Assembly (NCBI GenBank): GCA_024655885.1
Contig: JANLFN010000010.1
Span: 1-64,000 of the forward strand
DNA: 64,000 nt
Origin: Eubacteriales bacterium
Lineage (GTDB): Bacteria; Bacillota; Clostridia; Acetivibrionales; JANLFN01
Direction of reading: 5' to 3'
Part shown: positions 44,360-51,724 of the stretch, piece after piece
How the letters are laid out: every line of letters begins with the position of its first letter
Position numbering within the stretch: the first letter of the stretch is position 1
Position numbers and translations under genes: made by a program
Notes under the pieces: model-generated
Database searches by the model: none
What the model was told of the DNA's origin: nothing
Seen by the model: the letters and a program-made list of their open reading frames with translations, nothing else

Positions 44360-45682
44360 ATGAATAAAGTCTCCGTCATAGGCACCGGGTATGTGGGGCT
44401 GGTCACAGGCACATGCCTGTCCGAATTCGGCATGGAAGTCATCTGTATGGATGTAAATGCAGAGAAAATTGAAAAACTGAAGGAAGGGATTCTTCCAATA
44501 TATGAACCGGGGCTGGACAGTCTGGTGAAAAAAAACTGCCGGTCCGGAAGGCTAAAATTTACAACCGACATGAAAACGGCCGTTGAGAAATCAACCACTA
44601 TATTTATAGCTGTAGGCACGCCCCCTCAAGAGGACGGATCTGCCGACCTGGCCCATGTAGAAGCAGCGGCCAGGGAAATAGCGCGGTACATGAATAGGTA
44701 CAAGGTGATCGTAAATAAAAGTACGGTGCCTGTTGGAACTGCCAGACAAATAACCTGCATTATCAATGAAGAACTTTCCAGATTAAACAGGAAGATAGAA
44801 TTTGACGTCGTTTCCAATCCTGAATTTTTGAGGGAAGGTGCCGCGGTAAGGGATTTCATGCATCCGGACCGTGTTGTCATTGGCACTGAAAGTGAAAAGG
44901 CCAGGGAAATACTGAAAAATATCTACAATGTCCTTTATTTAATTGATGTGCCTTTTGTGTTTACAAACTGGGAAACCGCTGAGCTGATCAAGTATGCCTC
45001 CAATGCTTTTCTTGCTACAAAAATTAGCTTTATCAATGAAATCTCCAATTTATGCGACAAAGTGGGTGCGGATGTCCATCATGTGGCGAAAGCCATGGGC
45101 ATGGATGGGAGGATAGGCAGCAAGTTCCTTCACGCCGGCCCGGGGTATGGCGGCAGCTGCTTCCCGAAAGATACGCAGGCACTGATTAGAATAGGACAGA
45201 ATGCCGGCGTGGATATGAAGGTTGTGGCTGCGGCTGTGGATGTAAACAACAGGCAGATTGAAGTGATGGTGGATAAAATTGAAAAAAGGCTGGGGAATAT
45301 CGGCGGCAAAACAATCAGTATTCTTGGACTTGCTTTTAAACCGGAGACAGACGATATAAGGGAATCGCCGGCTATCAAGATCATTCAGAGCTTATTAAAT
45401 AAAAATGCGGTGATAAAGGCATTTGACCCCATTGCGGTAGAGAATGCCAGAACACTTGGCTTGAAAGACGCGCCCGTTATTTACTGCGAAGATGAGTATA
45501 GCTGTGCCCAGGACTCTAATGCGGTAGTTTTAATGACGGAATGGAACCAGTTCAGGAATTTGGATTTGGAACGTATAAAAAAAATGATGAGGGACCCTAA
45601 TTTTTTTGATTTAAGAAACGTGTATGAACCGGAGAACATGAAGGCTCTGGGTTTTTATTACGAGGGTGTGGGAAGAAGATAA
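44360..45682 (+). CDS. ugd: UDP-glucose 6-dehydrogenase
   Basis: The 440-residue enzyme of the UDP-glucose/GDP-mannose dehydrogenase family has the NAD motif VIGTGYVGLVTGTCLSEFG, NKSTVPVGTA, SNPEFLREGAAVRDFM and the catalytic cysteine block GPGYGGSCFPKDTQAL. It also has the C-terminal SILGLAFKPETDDIRESPAI. It oxidises UDP-glucose to UDP-glucuronate in two steps, feeding the UDP-GlcA epimerase of this locus. TAGGTG precedes ATG. Confidence 0.92.
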   Translation: MNKVSVIGTGYVGLVTGTCLSEFGMEVICMDVNAEKIEKLKEGILPIYEPGLDSLVKKNCRSGRLKFTTDMKTAVEKSTTIFIAVGTPPQEDGSADLAHVEAAAREIARYMNRYKVIVNKSTVPVGTARQITCIINEELSRLNRKIEFDVVSNPEFLREGAAVRDFMHPDRVVIGTESEKAREILKNIYNVLYLIDVPFVFTNWETAELIKYASNAFLATKISFINEISNLCDKVGADVHHVAKAMGMDGRIGSKFLHAGPGYGGSCFPKDTQALIRIGQNAGVDMKVVAAAVDVNNRQIEVMVDKIEKRLGNIGGKTISILGLAFKPETDDIRESPAIKIIQSLLNKNAVIKAFDPIAVENARTLGLKDAPVIYCEDEYSCAQDSNAVVLMTEWNQFRNLDLERIKKMMRDPNFFDLRNVYEPENMKALGFYYEGVGRR

Positions 45683-45717
45683 GAGATGGTGGATTATAAC
45701 ATGGCTTGGGGGGCAGT

Positions 45718-46323
45718 ATGAAAAGGTTGTTCGATTTGATTTTTTCGATCATTATGACGGTAATACTTCTTCCGGTATTTATCTTGATCGCACTGGTGAT
45801 AAAGCTTTCCTCCAAAGGCCCTGTGATTTTTAAGCAGCGCCGGATCGGGAAAGATAAAAAAGAATTTTTTATCTACAAATTCAGGACCATGTATCTTGAG
45901 ACTCCCCAAAATGTTCCAACCCATCTTCTGGAAAATCCGGACCATTATATTACCCCTATAGGCAGATTTTTAAGGAAAACCAGCCTGGATGAACTGCCGC
46001 AGCTGTTTAATATCCTGAAAGGGGAGATGAGCTTTGTAGGTCCAAGACCTGCATTGTACAACCAGTACGATTTGATTTCTCTCAGGGATGGGTGCGGGGT
46101 AAATAGGGTCAGGCCCGGAATCACCGGATGGGCTCAGGTCAACGGCAGGGATGAACTGGAGATACCTGTGAAGGTAGAATTTGACAGATTTTATGTAGAA
46201 CATTATTCCTTATGGCTGGATGCAAAAATTATTTTTATGACTTTTTTGAATGTAATATTGGCAAAAGGCGTTGTTGAAGGGAAACAAACAGTTGATGAGG
46301 ATAAAATAACGGCGGACAGGTGA
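45718..46323 (+). CDS. Undecaprenyl-phosphate sugar phosphotransferase (monotopic PGT)
   Basis: The 201-residue bacterial sugar transferase of the PglC-like type has a re-entrant N-terminal membrane helix (LFDLIFSIIMTVILLPVFILIALVIK) and GPVIFKQRRIGKD. It also has FIYKFRTM, the catalytic Asp-Glu in LRKTSLDELPQLFNILKGEMSFVGPRP and GITGWAQVNGRDEL. It moves sugar-1-phosphate from an NDP-sugar to undecaprenyl phosphate, starting repeat-unit synthesis. ATG 45718 follows GGGGGGCAG. It probably uses the product of the CapD-like dehydratase pathway downstream. Confidence 0.9.
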   Translation: MKRLFDLIFSIIMTVILLPVFILIALVIKLSSKGPVIFKQRRIGKDKKEFFIYKFRTMYLETPQNVPTHLLENPDHYITPIGRFLRKTSLDELPQLFNILKGEMSFVGPRPALYNQYDLISLRDGCGVNRVRPGITGWAQVNGRDELEIPVKVEFDRFYVEHYSLWLDAKIIFMTFLNVILAKGVVEGKQTVDEDKITADR

Positions 46324-46415
46324 GACATTAATATCTGCAGGATATCTGCTTTCCAAAGCTTTATTAATTAATGCCTGGTTTGTAATATTTTTTTAATGTT
46401 CGGAAATGTACATAT

Positions 46416-46425
46416 CTGGTATAAT
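46416..46425 (+). promoter_or_regulatory. Extended -10 promoter for the capD-like unit
   Basis: TCTGGTATAAT at 46415-46425 contains TGG-TATAAT, an extended -10, without a recognisable -35. It would give a leader of about 135 nt to the gene at 46569. The leader has short stems GCCG-GAAAT-CGGC (46501-46513) and CGGCC/GGCCG (46519-46544). Confidence 0.5.
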
Positions 46426-46568
46426 CTGCATATAGTGATATGAAATTGCGGCTGAATAATGTCGAAAAGGGAAAAATGAAGCAAATTCTGTTGTAGAGCG
46501 CCGGAAATCGGCATCTAACGGCCGGGACTGCGAACCAATGGCCGTGAAGCGACAGTGAAGGGGGTCCT

Positions 46569-48425
46569 ATGCAGCAGAAAATAAGGTCCGGCTTTTTAGC
46601 TATATTTGACATAGCGTTAATTAATATATCGGTAGCATTAGCTTATCTGCTCAGGTTTGACGGTGATTTTAAAAATATTCCTCCTGAATTGAGGATTAAT
46701 TTTGTCCATCTTGCCATAGCTGCCACGGCTATCAAGATTGTGTGCTATATCTTCTTCCGGCTTTACAGCAGCCTGTGGAAATATGCCAGCATCTATGAGA
46801 TGATTTCCATTGTAGGAGCGGCTTTTGTCAGCAACGCCATTGTTTTGGGCTTCATTTTTATTGCCCGGCTTGCCGTGCCCAGGAGTATTTTTATCATTAC
46901 GATTTTCATCGATACGTTTTTAATCGGCGGAGTCAGGTTTTCCTACCGGATTTTCAGGAGGCTTATCCGGGGGGAAATAATCCGGTTCAAGGGTTCAAAG
47001 AGGGTGCTCATTGTGGGCGGAGGAGAGGCAGGGGCCATCATCATCAAGGAATTGAACCAGCATGCGGAGCTAAACTCCATCCCGGTGGCCATTATTGACG
47101 ACGACAAATATAAGCAGGGAAGAAAGATTAATGGAGTACCTATCCTGGGGCAGAGAAAAGACATTGTAAAAGTTGTTGAGAAAAAGAGAATTGACGAAAT
47201 CATTATAGCCATTCCTTCGGCAAACAAGAAGAACATCAATGAGATCTATGACGAGTGCGCGAAAACCGATTGCAAAGTAAAGATACTGCCTTCGGTTTCC
47301 GAGCTGATTGACGAGTCGGTCATCGTCCAAAAGATCAGGGATGTAAATATTGAAGACCTGCTTGGCAGGGACCCCATCCACCTGGATGTGGATGAAATCG
47401 CTTCGTACCTTACGGGGAAGGTCGTCCTTGTGACGGGAGGCGGAGGCTCCATAGGGTCCGAGCTGTGCAGGCAGATTGCGGGCTATAATCCGAAGCAGCT
47501 GATTATACTGGATAATTATGAGAATAATGCCTATGATATACAGAATGAGCTGCTTTATTCCTATCCCGGTTTAAATCTTGCAACCGTTATAGCCAACATA
47601 AGGGAAAAGCACAGGATGGACAGGGTCTTCAGCAAGTATAAACCGGACGTGGTATTCCATGCCGCGGCCCACAAGCATGTGCCGCTGATGGAGGCAAATC
47701 CTACCGAAGCGATTAAGAACAATGTGTTCGGCACCCTGAATGTGGCCGAATGTGCAGATAAATACGGGGTGGGAAGATTTGTGCTGATTTCCACGGATAA
47801 GGCCGTTAATCCCACCAATATCATGGGAGCCACCAAAAGGATGGCGGAAATGATCATCCAGGGCATTAACCGGCACAGTAAAACCGAATTTGTGGCGGTG
47901 CGTTTCGGGAATGTGCTGGGCAGCAACGGCAGCGTCATACCGCTGTTTAAGAGGCAAATCGAGCAGGGGGGACCGGTTACGGTTACCCATCCGGAGGTCA
48001 TCCGGTATTTCATGACCATCCCCGAGGCGGTCCAGCTGGTTATCCAGGCAGGGGCCATGGCCAAAGGCGGAGAGATATTCGTGCTTGACATGGGGCAGCC
48101 TGTTAAAATATATGATCTGGCAAAGAACCTGATCCGGCTGTCGGGGTTTGAGCCTGACCTGGATATAAAAATCGAGTTTACGGGCTTAAGGCCCGGGGAA
48201 AAGCTGTATGAAGAACTGCTGCTTGCAGAAGAGGGGATGCAGGCAACCAAAAATGATAAGATTTTTGTTGCCCAGCCGGTTTTTACCGATCTGGCGCTTT
48301 TAAAAAGAGAAATAGACTACCTGAAGGAAATCGTCATGACGAATGGGGATGAAGCGGTGGACTATATACAGACCATTGTGCCTACGTACAGGAAGGCTGA
48401 AAGGGCCGGGGGAGGCAGAGGCTGA
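46569..48425 (+). CDS. CapD/WbpM-type nucleotide-sugar dehydratase (membrane)
   Basis: The 618-residue protein has four N-terminal membrane helices (about 10-115) and a CoA-binding-like Rossmann domain with VLIVGGGEAGAIIIKEL. The catalytic extended SDR domain (about 285-560) follows: VLVTGGGGSIGSELCRQIAGY, AAAHKHVPLMEANPTEAIKNN and STDKAVNPTNIMGATKRMAE (Met in place of the usual catalytic Tyr, as in this family). It is expected to catalyse 4,6-dehydration of UDP-GlcNAc, making the precursor of bacillosamine/fucosamine-type initiating sugars. GAAGGGGGTCCT precedes ATG. Confidence 0.88.
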   Translation: MQQKIRSGFLAIFDIALINISVALAYLLRFDGDFKNIPPELRINFVHLAIAATAIKIVCYIFFRLYSSLWKYASIYEMISIVGAAFVSNAIVLGFIFIARLAVPRSIFIITIFIDTFLIGGVRFSYRIFRRLIRGEIIRFKGSKRVLIVGGGEAGAIIIKELNQHAELNSIPVAIIDDDKYKQGRKINGVPILGQRKDIVKVVEKKRIDEIIIAIPSANKKNINEIYDECAKTDCKVKILPSVSELIDESVIVQKIRDVNIEDLLGRDPIHLDVDEIASYLTGKVVLVTGGGGSIGSELCRQIAGYNPKQLIILDNYENNAYDIQNELLYSYPGLNLATVIANIREKHRMDRVFSKYKPDVVFHAAAHKHVPLMEANPTEAIKNNVFGTLNVAECADKYGVGRFVLISTDKAVNPTNIMGATKRMAEMIIQGINRHSKTEFVAVRFGNVLGSNGSVIPLFKRQIEQGGPVTVTHPEVIRYFMTIPEAVQLVIQAGAMAKGGEIFVLDMGQPVKIYDLAKNLIRLSGFEPDLDIKIEFTGLRPGEKLYEELLLAEEGMQATKNDKIFVAQPVFTDLALLKREIDYLKEIVMTNGDEAVDYIQTIVPTYRKAERAGGGRG

Positions 48426-48462
48426 GGAAAGGTTAGATACAGGGATTTTTAGCGGGAGTACG

Positions 48463-48945
48463 ATGAATAAGCACAGGATAAAACTTGATAAAAATACTTT
48501 AATTTTGCTTGTACTTGCAATAGCCTGGATGACGGTCATATTCTTCTTTTCCTCCCAGCCGGGGGAGGATTCCGCCCGGCAAAGCGGAAGAGTGGTTGAG
48601 TTGCTTTTAGGCATTTTCAACAGGGTGTATAATCATCATCCGCCGGCCTTTATAGTGGATTGGCTCCTGAAGAGCGACCACTTTGTGAGAAAAGGCGGAC
48701 ATGTGGCTGAATATATGGTGCTCGGAGTACTGGTTATAAATTTGCTTAAACGGTGGGACTTGAAAAAATATTTCATAATTTCGTTATCCGTGTGCTTTAT
48801 TTATGCCTCTTCGGATGAAGTGCACCAGCTGTTTGTCCCCGGCAGGGCCGGGAGGGTGAGCGATGTGCTGCTGGACACGGCGGCCGCCCTGGTGGGCATG
48901 GGCATTGTGGCCGGCCTGCGAAGGGTGAGGAAGCCCGGATTGTAG
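48463..48945 (+). CDS. VanZ family membrane protein
   Basis: The 160-residue protein has four predicted membrane helices and the VanZ signature: AWMTVIFFFSSQPG near the start, then HFVRKGGHVAEYMVLGVLV and YASSDEVHQLFVPGRAGRVSDVLLDTAAALVG. VanZ proteins of unknown biochemistry are linked to teicoplanin resistance and the cell envelope. I chose ATG 48463 with GGGAG upstream; the longer frame overlaps the dehydratase gene. Confidence 0.85.
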   Translation: MNKHRIKLDKNTLILLVLAIAWMTVIFFFSSQPGEDSARQSGRVVELLLGIFNRVYNHHPPAFIVDWLLKSDHFVRKGGHVAEYMVLGVLVINLLKRWDLKKYFIISLSVCFIYASSDEVHQLFVPGRAGRVSDVLLDTAAALVGMGIVAGLRRVRKPGL

Positions 48946-48992
48946 TTAAAGCTGCAGTTGAAGAAAATCAGGAATAGTTAGGGAGTTGCGAA

Positions 48993-49970
48993 ATGGCAAA
49001 GTATTTGGTGACCGGCGGTGCCGGTTTTATCGGCTCCACCATTGTGGAGCGTCTGGTGGAGCGCGGGTACGAGGTCCGGGTGGTGGACAACCTGTCCACA
49101 GGCAAACTTGAAAATATACAGGGGCTGATGGGCAAAATAGAGTTCCTCTGCGGCGACCTGGCGGACTTTCGCGTGGCGGAAAGGGCGGTGGACGGCGTGG
49201 AGTACATCCTGCACCAGGCGGCGCTTCCTTCGGTGCCGCTGTCGGTGAGCGACCCCGTGGCCGTTAACCGGAGCATCGTGACCACCACCGTCAACCTTTT
49301 TAAAGCGGCGGCCGACGGCAAAACCGTAAAAAGAATAGTACAGGCCGTATCTGCGGCGGCTTACGGGGATTCCCCCCAGCTTCCCAAGAGGGAGGATATG
49401 GACCCCGATCCTTTGTCCCCCTACGCGGCTGCAAAGCTGGCCCAGGAATACTACGGGAGGGCCTTCTGCAATGTCTATGGCCTGGAAATATTATCCCTCC
49501 GCTACTTTAACGTGTTTGGCCCCAAGCAGGATCCCAAATCCTTTTACGCCGGGGTGATACCTATTTTTATTTCCCGGATGCTGCAAAACAAGAGGCCCAC
49601 CATTTTTGGCGACGGACTTGCCAGCCGGGATTTTATCTATATAGATAACGTGGTGGAGGCAAACCTTGCGGCGTGTACCTGCCAATGGCCGGGAAGGGCC
49701 GAGACCGTCAATATCGGGAGCGGCAGGTCCATAAGCTTGAACGGGCTGGTTGACAAGCTGAATGGGATTTTAGGCACAAAATTGTCTCCTGTCTACGCAG
49801 AGGCGAAAGCCGGCGATGTGAGGCATTCGGTGGCGGATATAGCCAAAGCCCGGGAACTGCTGGGCTATGAGGTTAAAGTTGATTTTGACGAAGGGCTGGC
49901 CAGGCTGGTTGAGTGGTTCAAAGGGAGAGAAGCTGAGAAGGCTGAGGGGCTGAGGAAGCTGAGAGGCTGA
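48993..49970 (+). CDS. NAD-dependent nucleotide-sugar epimerase (GalE/WbpP-like)
   Basis: The 325-residue extended SDR has TGGAGFIGSTIVERLVERG, LHQAALPSVPLSVSDP, YAAAKLAQEYY (catalytic Tyr/Lys) and RDFIYIDNVVEANL, close to UDP-GlcNAc/UDP-Glc C4 epimerases. In the serine motif, the usual SSS(A/V)YG is replaced by AVSAAAYG, leaving only one Ser, which may weaken activity or mark a subfamily. The last 15 or so residues (REAEKAEGLRKLRG) are encoded by GCTGAG repeat sequence, and the stop TGA lies inside a GCTGAG copy. GGGAG precedes ATG. Confidence 0.8.
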   Translation: MAKYLVTGGAGFIGSTIVERLVERGYEVRVVDNLSTGKLENIQGLMGKIEFLCGDLADFRVAERAVDGVEYILHQAALPSVPLSVSDPVAVNRSIVTTTVNLFKAAADGKTVKRIVQAVSAAAYGDSPQLPKREDMDPDPLSPYAAAKLAQEYYGRAFCNVYGLEILSLRYFNVFGPKQDPKSFYAGVIPIFISRMLQNKRPTIFGDGLASRDFIYIDNVVEANLAACTCQWPGRAETVNIGSGRSISLNGLVDKLNGILGTKLSPVYAEAKAGDVRHSVADIAKARELLGYEVKVDFDEGLARLVEWFKGREAEKAEGLRKLRG

Positions 49971-49975
49971 GGCAA
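49931..49975 (+). repeat. GCTGAG tract running through the 3' end of an epimerase gene
   Basis: Five GCTGAG/CTGAG copies with A/G-rich spacers span the last 13 codons and the stop of the 48993 gene. The direction matches the walR and peptidase cases, with GCTGAG on the coding strand. Confidence 0.75.
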
Positions 49976-50012
49976 AGGAAAAAAGTGTTGAAAATTAGGA
50001 TAGAGACAGGAC

Positions 50013-50051
50013 AAAAAGGGCTTGAGACTGAATTGTCTCAAGCCCTTTTTT
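50013..50051 (+). terminator. Bidirectional terminator
   Basis: A perfect 16-bp stem: AAAAAGGGCTTGAGAC (50013-50028) and its complement (50035-50050), with loop TGAATT and A and T runs on both sides. It lies between convergent genes (epimerase and spo0E-like). Confidence 0.92.
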
Positions 50052-50111
50052 GGTCTATCCCCACTTGCCGCTTCAGCGGCGGGTCCTGAAAATCCTCTTG
50101 CTCTGTCCTGC

Positions 50112-50288
50112 CTAATCTCTGGCTCTTTCCTTTTGCACGGTCCTGCTGTAGCGCAATAAGACCCTGTCCAGCCTTTTGCTGTAGCTCTGGACCTGGCTGC
50201 TTTGCAAGTCGTAATGGTTGCTTTCGATGAGAGCGTTTAACCTGGCGTACATTTTTGTGATGACATGATACAATAGTTCCTTCGACAT
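50112..50288 (-). CDS. Spo0E-like aspartyl-phosphate phosphatase
   Basis: The 58-residue protein has a helical hairpin, KMYARLNALIESNHYDLQSS and VQSYSKRLDRVLLRYSR. Its S-x-x-L-D motif (SKRLD) is the Spo0E-family signature. These proteins dephosphorylate Spo0A~P and delay sporulation. ATG 50288 is preferred because AGGGGGG lies seven bases upstream; ATG 50294 is too close to it. It is transcribed toward the bidirectional terminator. The partner regulator is not in the window. Confidence 0.75.
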   Translation of the reverse strand: MSKELLYHVITKMYARLNALIESNHYDLQSSQVQSYSKRLDRVLLRYSRTVQKERARD

Positions 50289-50517
50289 GAACATACCCCC
50301 CCTACTTGAAAATGACTGCCTGAATATTGCTCCTTTAATGCTCAAACTCAGGTGCCGATCCTTCACTGGGATAAAACGCTTTACGTGTTTCATTGCGTAT
50401 AATGTTCTTATAATATAATCTAATTATAGCATAATATGGCAAAATATAAAGCATTATGGGAAATTATTACGTCGGATTTAGCCCGGCGTCCTGGGAAGAT
50501 GCATATAATGGTGTGAA

Positions 50518-50562
50518 TGTTTTAAAATTGTTATTACTCTTTTAAAAGATTAATGTTATAAT
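50518..50562 (+). promoter_or_regulatory. Possible walR promoter with WalR-box-like direct repeat
   Basis: TATAAT at 50557-50562 has no good -35. TGTTTT-AAAAT-TGTTAT (50518-50534) is a near match to the WalR direct repeat TGTWAH-N5-TGTWAH, with one mismatch in the first half. This suggests autoregulation, weakly supported. Confidence 0.3.
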
Positions 50563-50566
50563 GGTA

Positions 50567-50706
50567 ATTGGCTGTTGGTTGATAGTTGTTGGTCGATAGC
50601 TTTGTCCCTTAAATTTTAACGCGTGCTATCTTTACACGCTTTTTCCATATTAAAATCCTTATTGTTTTTCCTGATGCCAACAACCGCCGACGAATAACCA
50701 ATAACC
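50567..50706. repeat. Mirrored TTGG/CCAA repeat in the walR leader, with a central hairpin
   Basis: The left part (50567-50600) repeats GTTGGT-type units and the right part (50676-50706) holds the complementary CCAACAACC and AACCAATAACC. Between them GCGTG (50621-50625) pairs with CACGC (50635-50639), followed by five T, a possible attenuator. The element type is unknown. Confidence 0.5.
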
Positions 50707-50724
50707 GAAGCGGGAGTGTATTTT

Positions 50725-51420
50725 GTGAATAAAAAAATTCTTATTGTCGACGATGAGAAGAATATTGTCGATATCCTCAAATTCAACCTCAAAAAAGAAG
50801 GCTTCGAGACAATGGAAGCCTATGACGGGGAACAAGCCGTTGACATGGCATTGAGCCAGAAACCGGATTTGATACTGCTGGATATCATGCTGCCGAAAAT
50901 GGACGGTTTTACTGTTTGCCGCAAAATCAGGCAGGAGTCTTCCACTCCCATTTTAATGCTGACGGCGAAAGAGGAGGAAGTGGATAAGGTCCTGGGACTG
51001 GAACTGGGGGCGGATGATTACATTACCAAGCCCTTCAGCCCAAGGGAGCTGATGGCCAGGGTAAAGGCCAACCTGAGGAGGACCGTGCCCGAGGAATCCC
51101 TGAAAAGTGCGGGCAACTGCATAAGATGCGGAAGTGTGGTAATCGATATGGACCGCTATGAGGTAAGGCGGGACGGCACGGTGATTGAACTGACGCTGAG
51201 GGAGTTTGAGCTGGTAAAATTCCTTGCACTCCAGCCGGCCCAGATTTTTTCGAGGGAAAGCCTCCTGGAAAAAGTATGGGGCTATGAGTATTACGGGGAC
51301 GTGCGCACGGTGGATGTCACCGTGAGGCGGATCAGGGAGAAGCTGGAGAGGGATCCGGCAAATCCTGAATATATTCTCACCAAAAGAGGCGTGGGGTATT
51401 ATTTCAATAAATTGTGCTGA
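50725..51420 (+). CDS. walR: Response regulator WalR (OmpR family)
   Basis: The 231-residue protein has a receiver domain (about 1-118) with phospho-acceptor D53 in LLLDIMLPKMDG, plus D8/D9 and K102-type residues (IVDDEKN; DDYITKPFSPREL). A winged-helix DNA-binding domain (about 130-230) follows: LTLREFELVKFLA, KVWGYEYYGDVRTVDVTVRRIREK and YILTKRGVGYYF. It controls wall-hydrolase and envelope genes. GTG 50725 follows GGGAGTG. Its identity as WalR rather than PhoP rests on the yycH-yycI-walJ neighbours. The stop TGA lies inside a GCTGAG motif starting a repeat array. Confidence 0.88.
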   Translation: MNKKILIVDDEKNIVDILKFNLKKEGFETMEAYDGEQAVDMALSQKPDLILLDIMLPKMDGFTVCRKIRQESSTPILMLTAKEEEVDKVLGLELGADDYITKPFSPRELMARVKANLRRTVPEESLKSAGNCIRCGSVVIDMDRYEVRRDGTVIELTLREFELVKFLALQPAQIFSRESLLEKVWGYEYYGDVRTVDVTVRRIREKLERDPANPEYILTKRGVGYYFNKLC

Positions 51421-51500
51421 GAGGCTGAGAAAGCTGAGAAGCTGAGAGCTGAGGGGCTGAGGTTGCAGAAAGGCTTTGGAGAAGGGCAAGGTTAAGGCAA
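51419..51500 (+). repeat. GCTGAG array plus one 35-bp-type unit between walR and walK
   Basis: The tract runs GCTGAG x6 with short purine spacers (51417-51463) and starts at the walR stop. GGTTGCAG and GGAGAAGGGCAAGGTTAAGG (51461-51496) follow, the reverse complement of the 35-bp unit at 5852-5956. Confidence 0.75.
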
Positions 51501-51550
51501 AAGAGCTGAGGAAAAGATAAAGGCGAAAAGAGTGGAAAAATTTTTCAGCT

Positions 51551-51693
51551 CTCAGCATCCGTGAAACGGATATCTCAGCCTTGCGAAGCAGGAGACTCAG
51601 CATTCGCAGAGCGAATATCTCAGCATTTACGCAGCAAAGTTTCAGCGTTTGGGAAGCAAACAACTCAGCGCTCAGCATTCATGAAATGAATAT
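51551..51693 (+). repeat. Six tandem 22-23 bp repeats, each with its own hairpin (module C)
   Basis: Units start at 51551, 51574, 51596, 51619, 51641 and 51671. Each has CTCAGC (or TTCAGC) followed by an inverted repeat that differs between copies: ATCCGT/ACGGAT, CTTGC/GCAGG, ATTCGC/GCGAAT, imperfect, GTTTG/CAAAC and ATTCAT/ATGAAT. An extra 7-bp CTCAGCG lies at 51664. The paired arms change together. It lies in the walR-walK mRNA. Confidence 0.8.
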
Positions 51694-51724
51694 GCCCCTG
51701 ATTTTAAATGGCTGTGAGGTGCCT

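Noticed and set aside
51551-51693. CRISPR array
   Set aside because: Units are only 22-23 bp with no unique spacers, the variable part is itself an inverted repeat, and there are no cas genes in the window.
51581-51724. Upstream extension of walK
   Set aside because: The extra residues are translated hairpin repeats; ATG 51725 has its own RBS and the normal WalK N-terminus.
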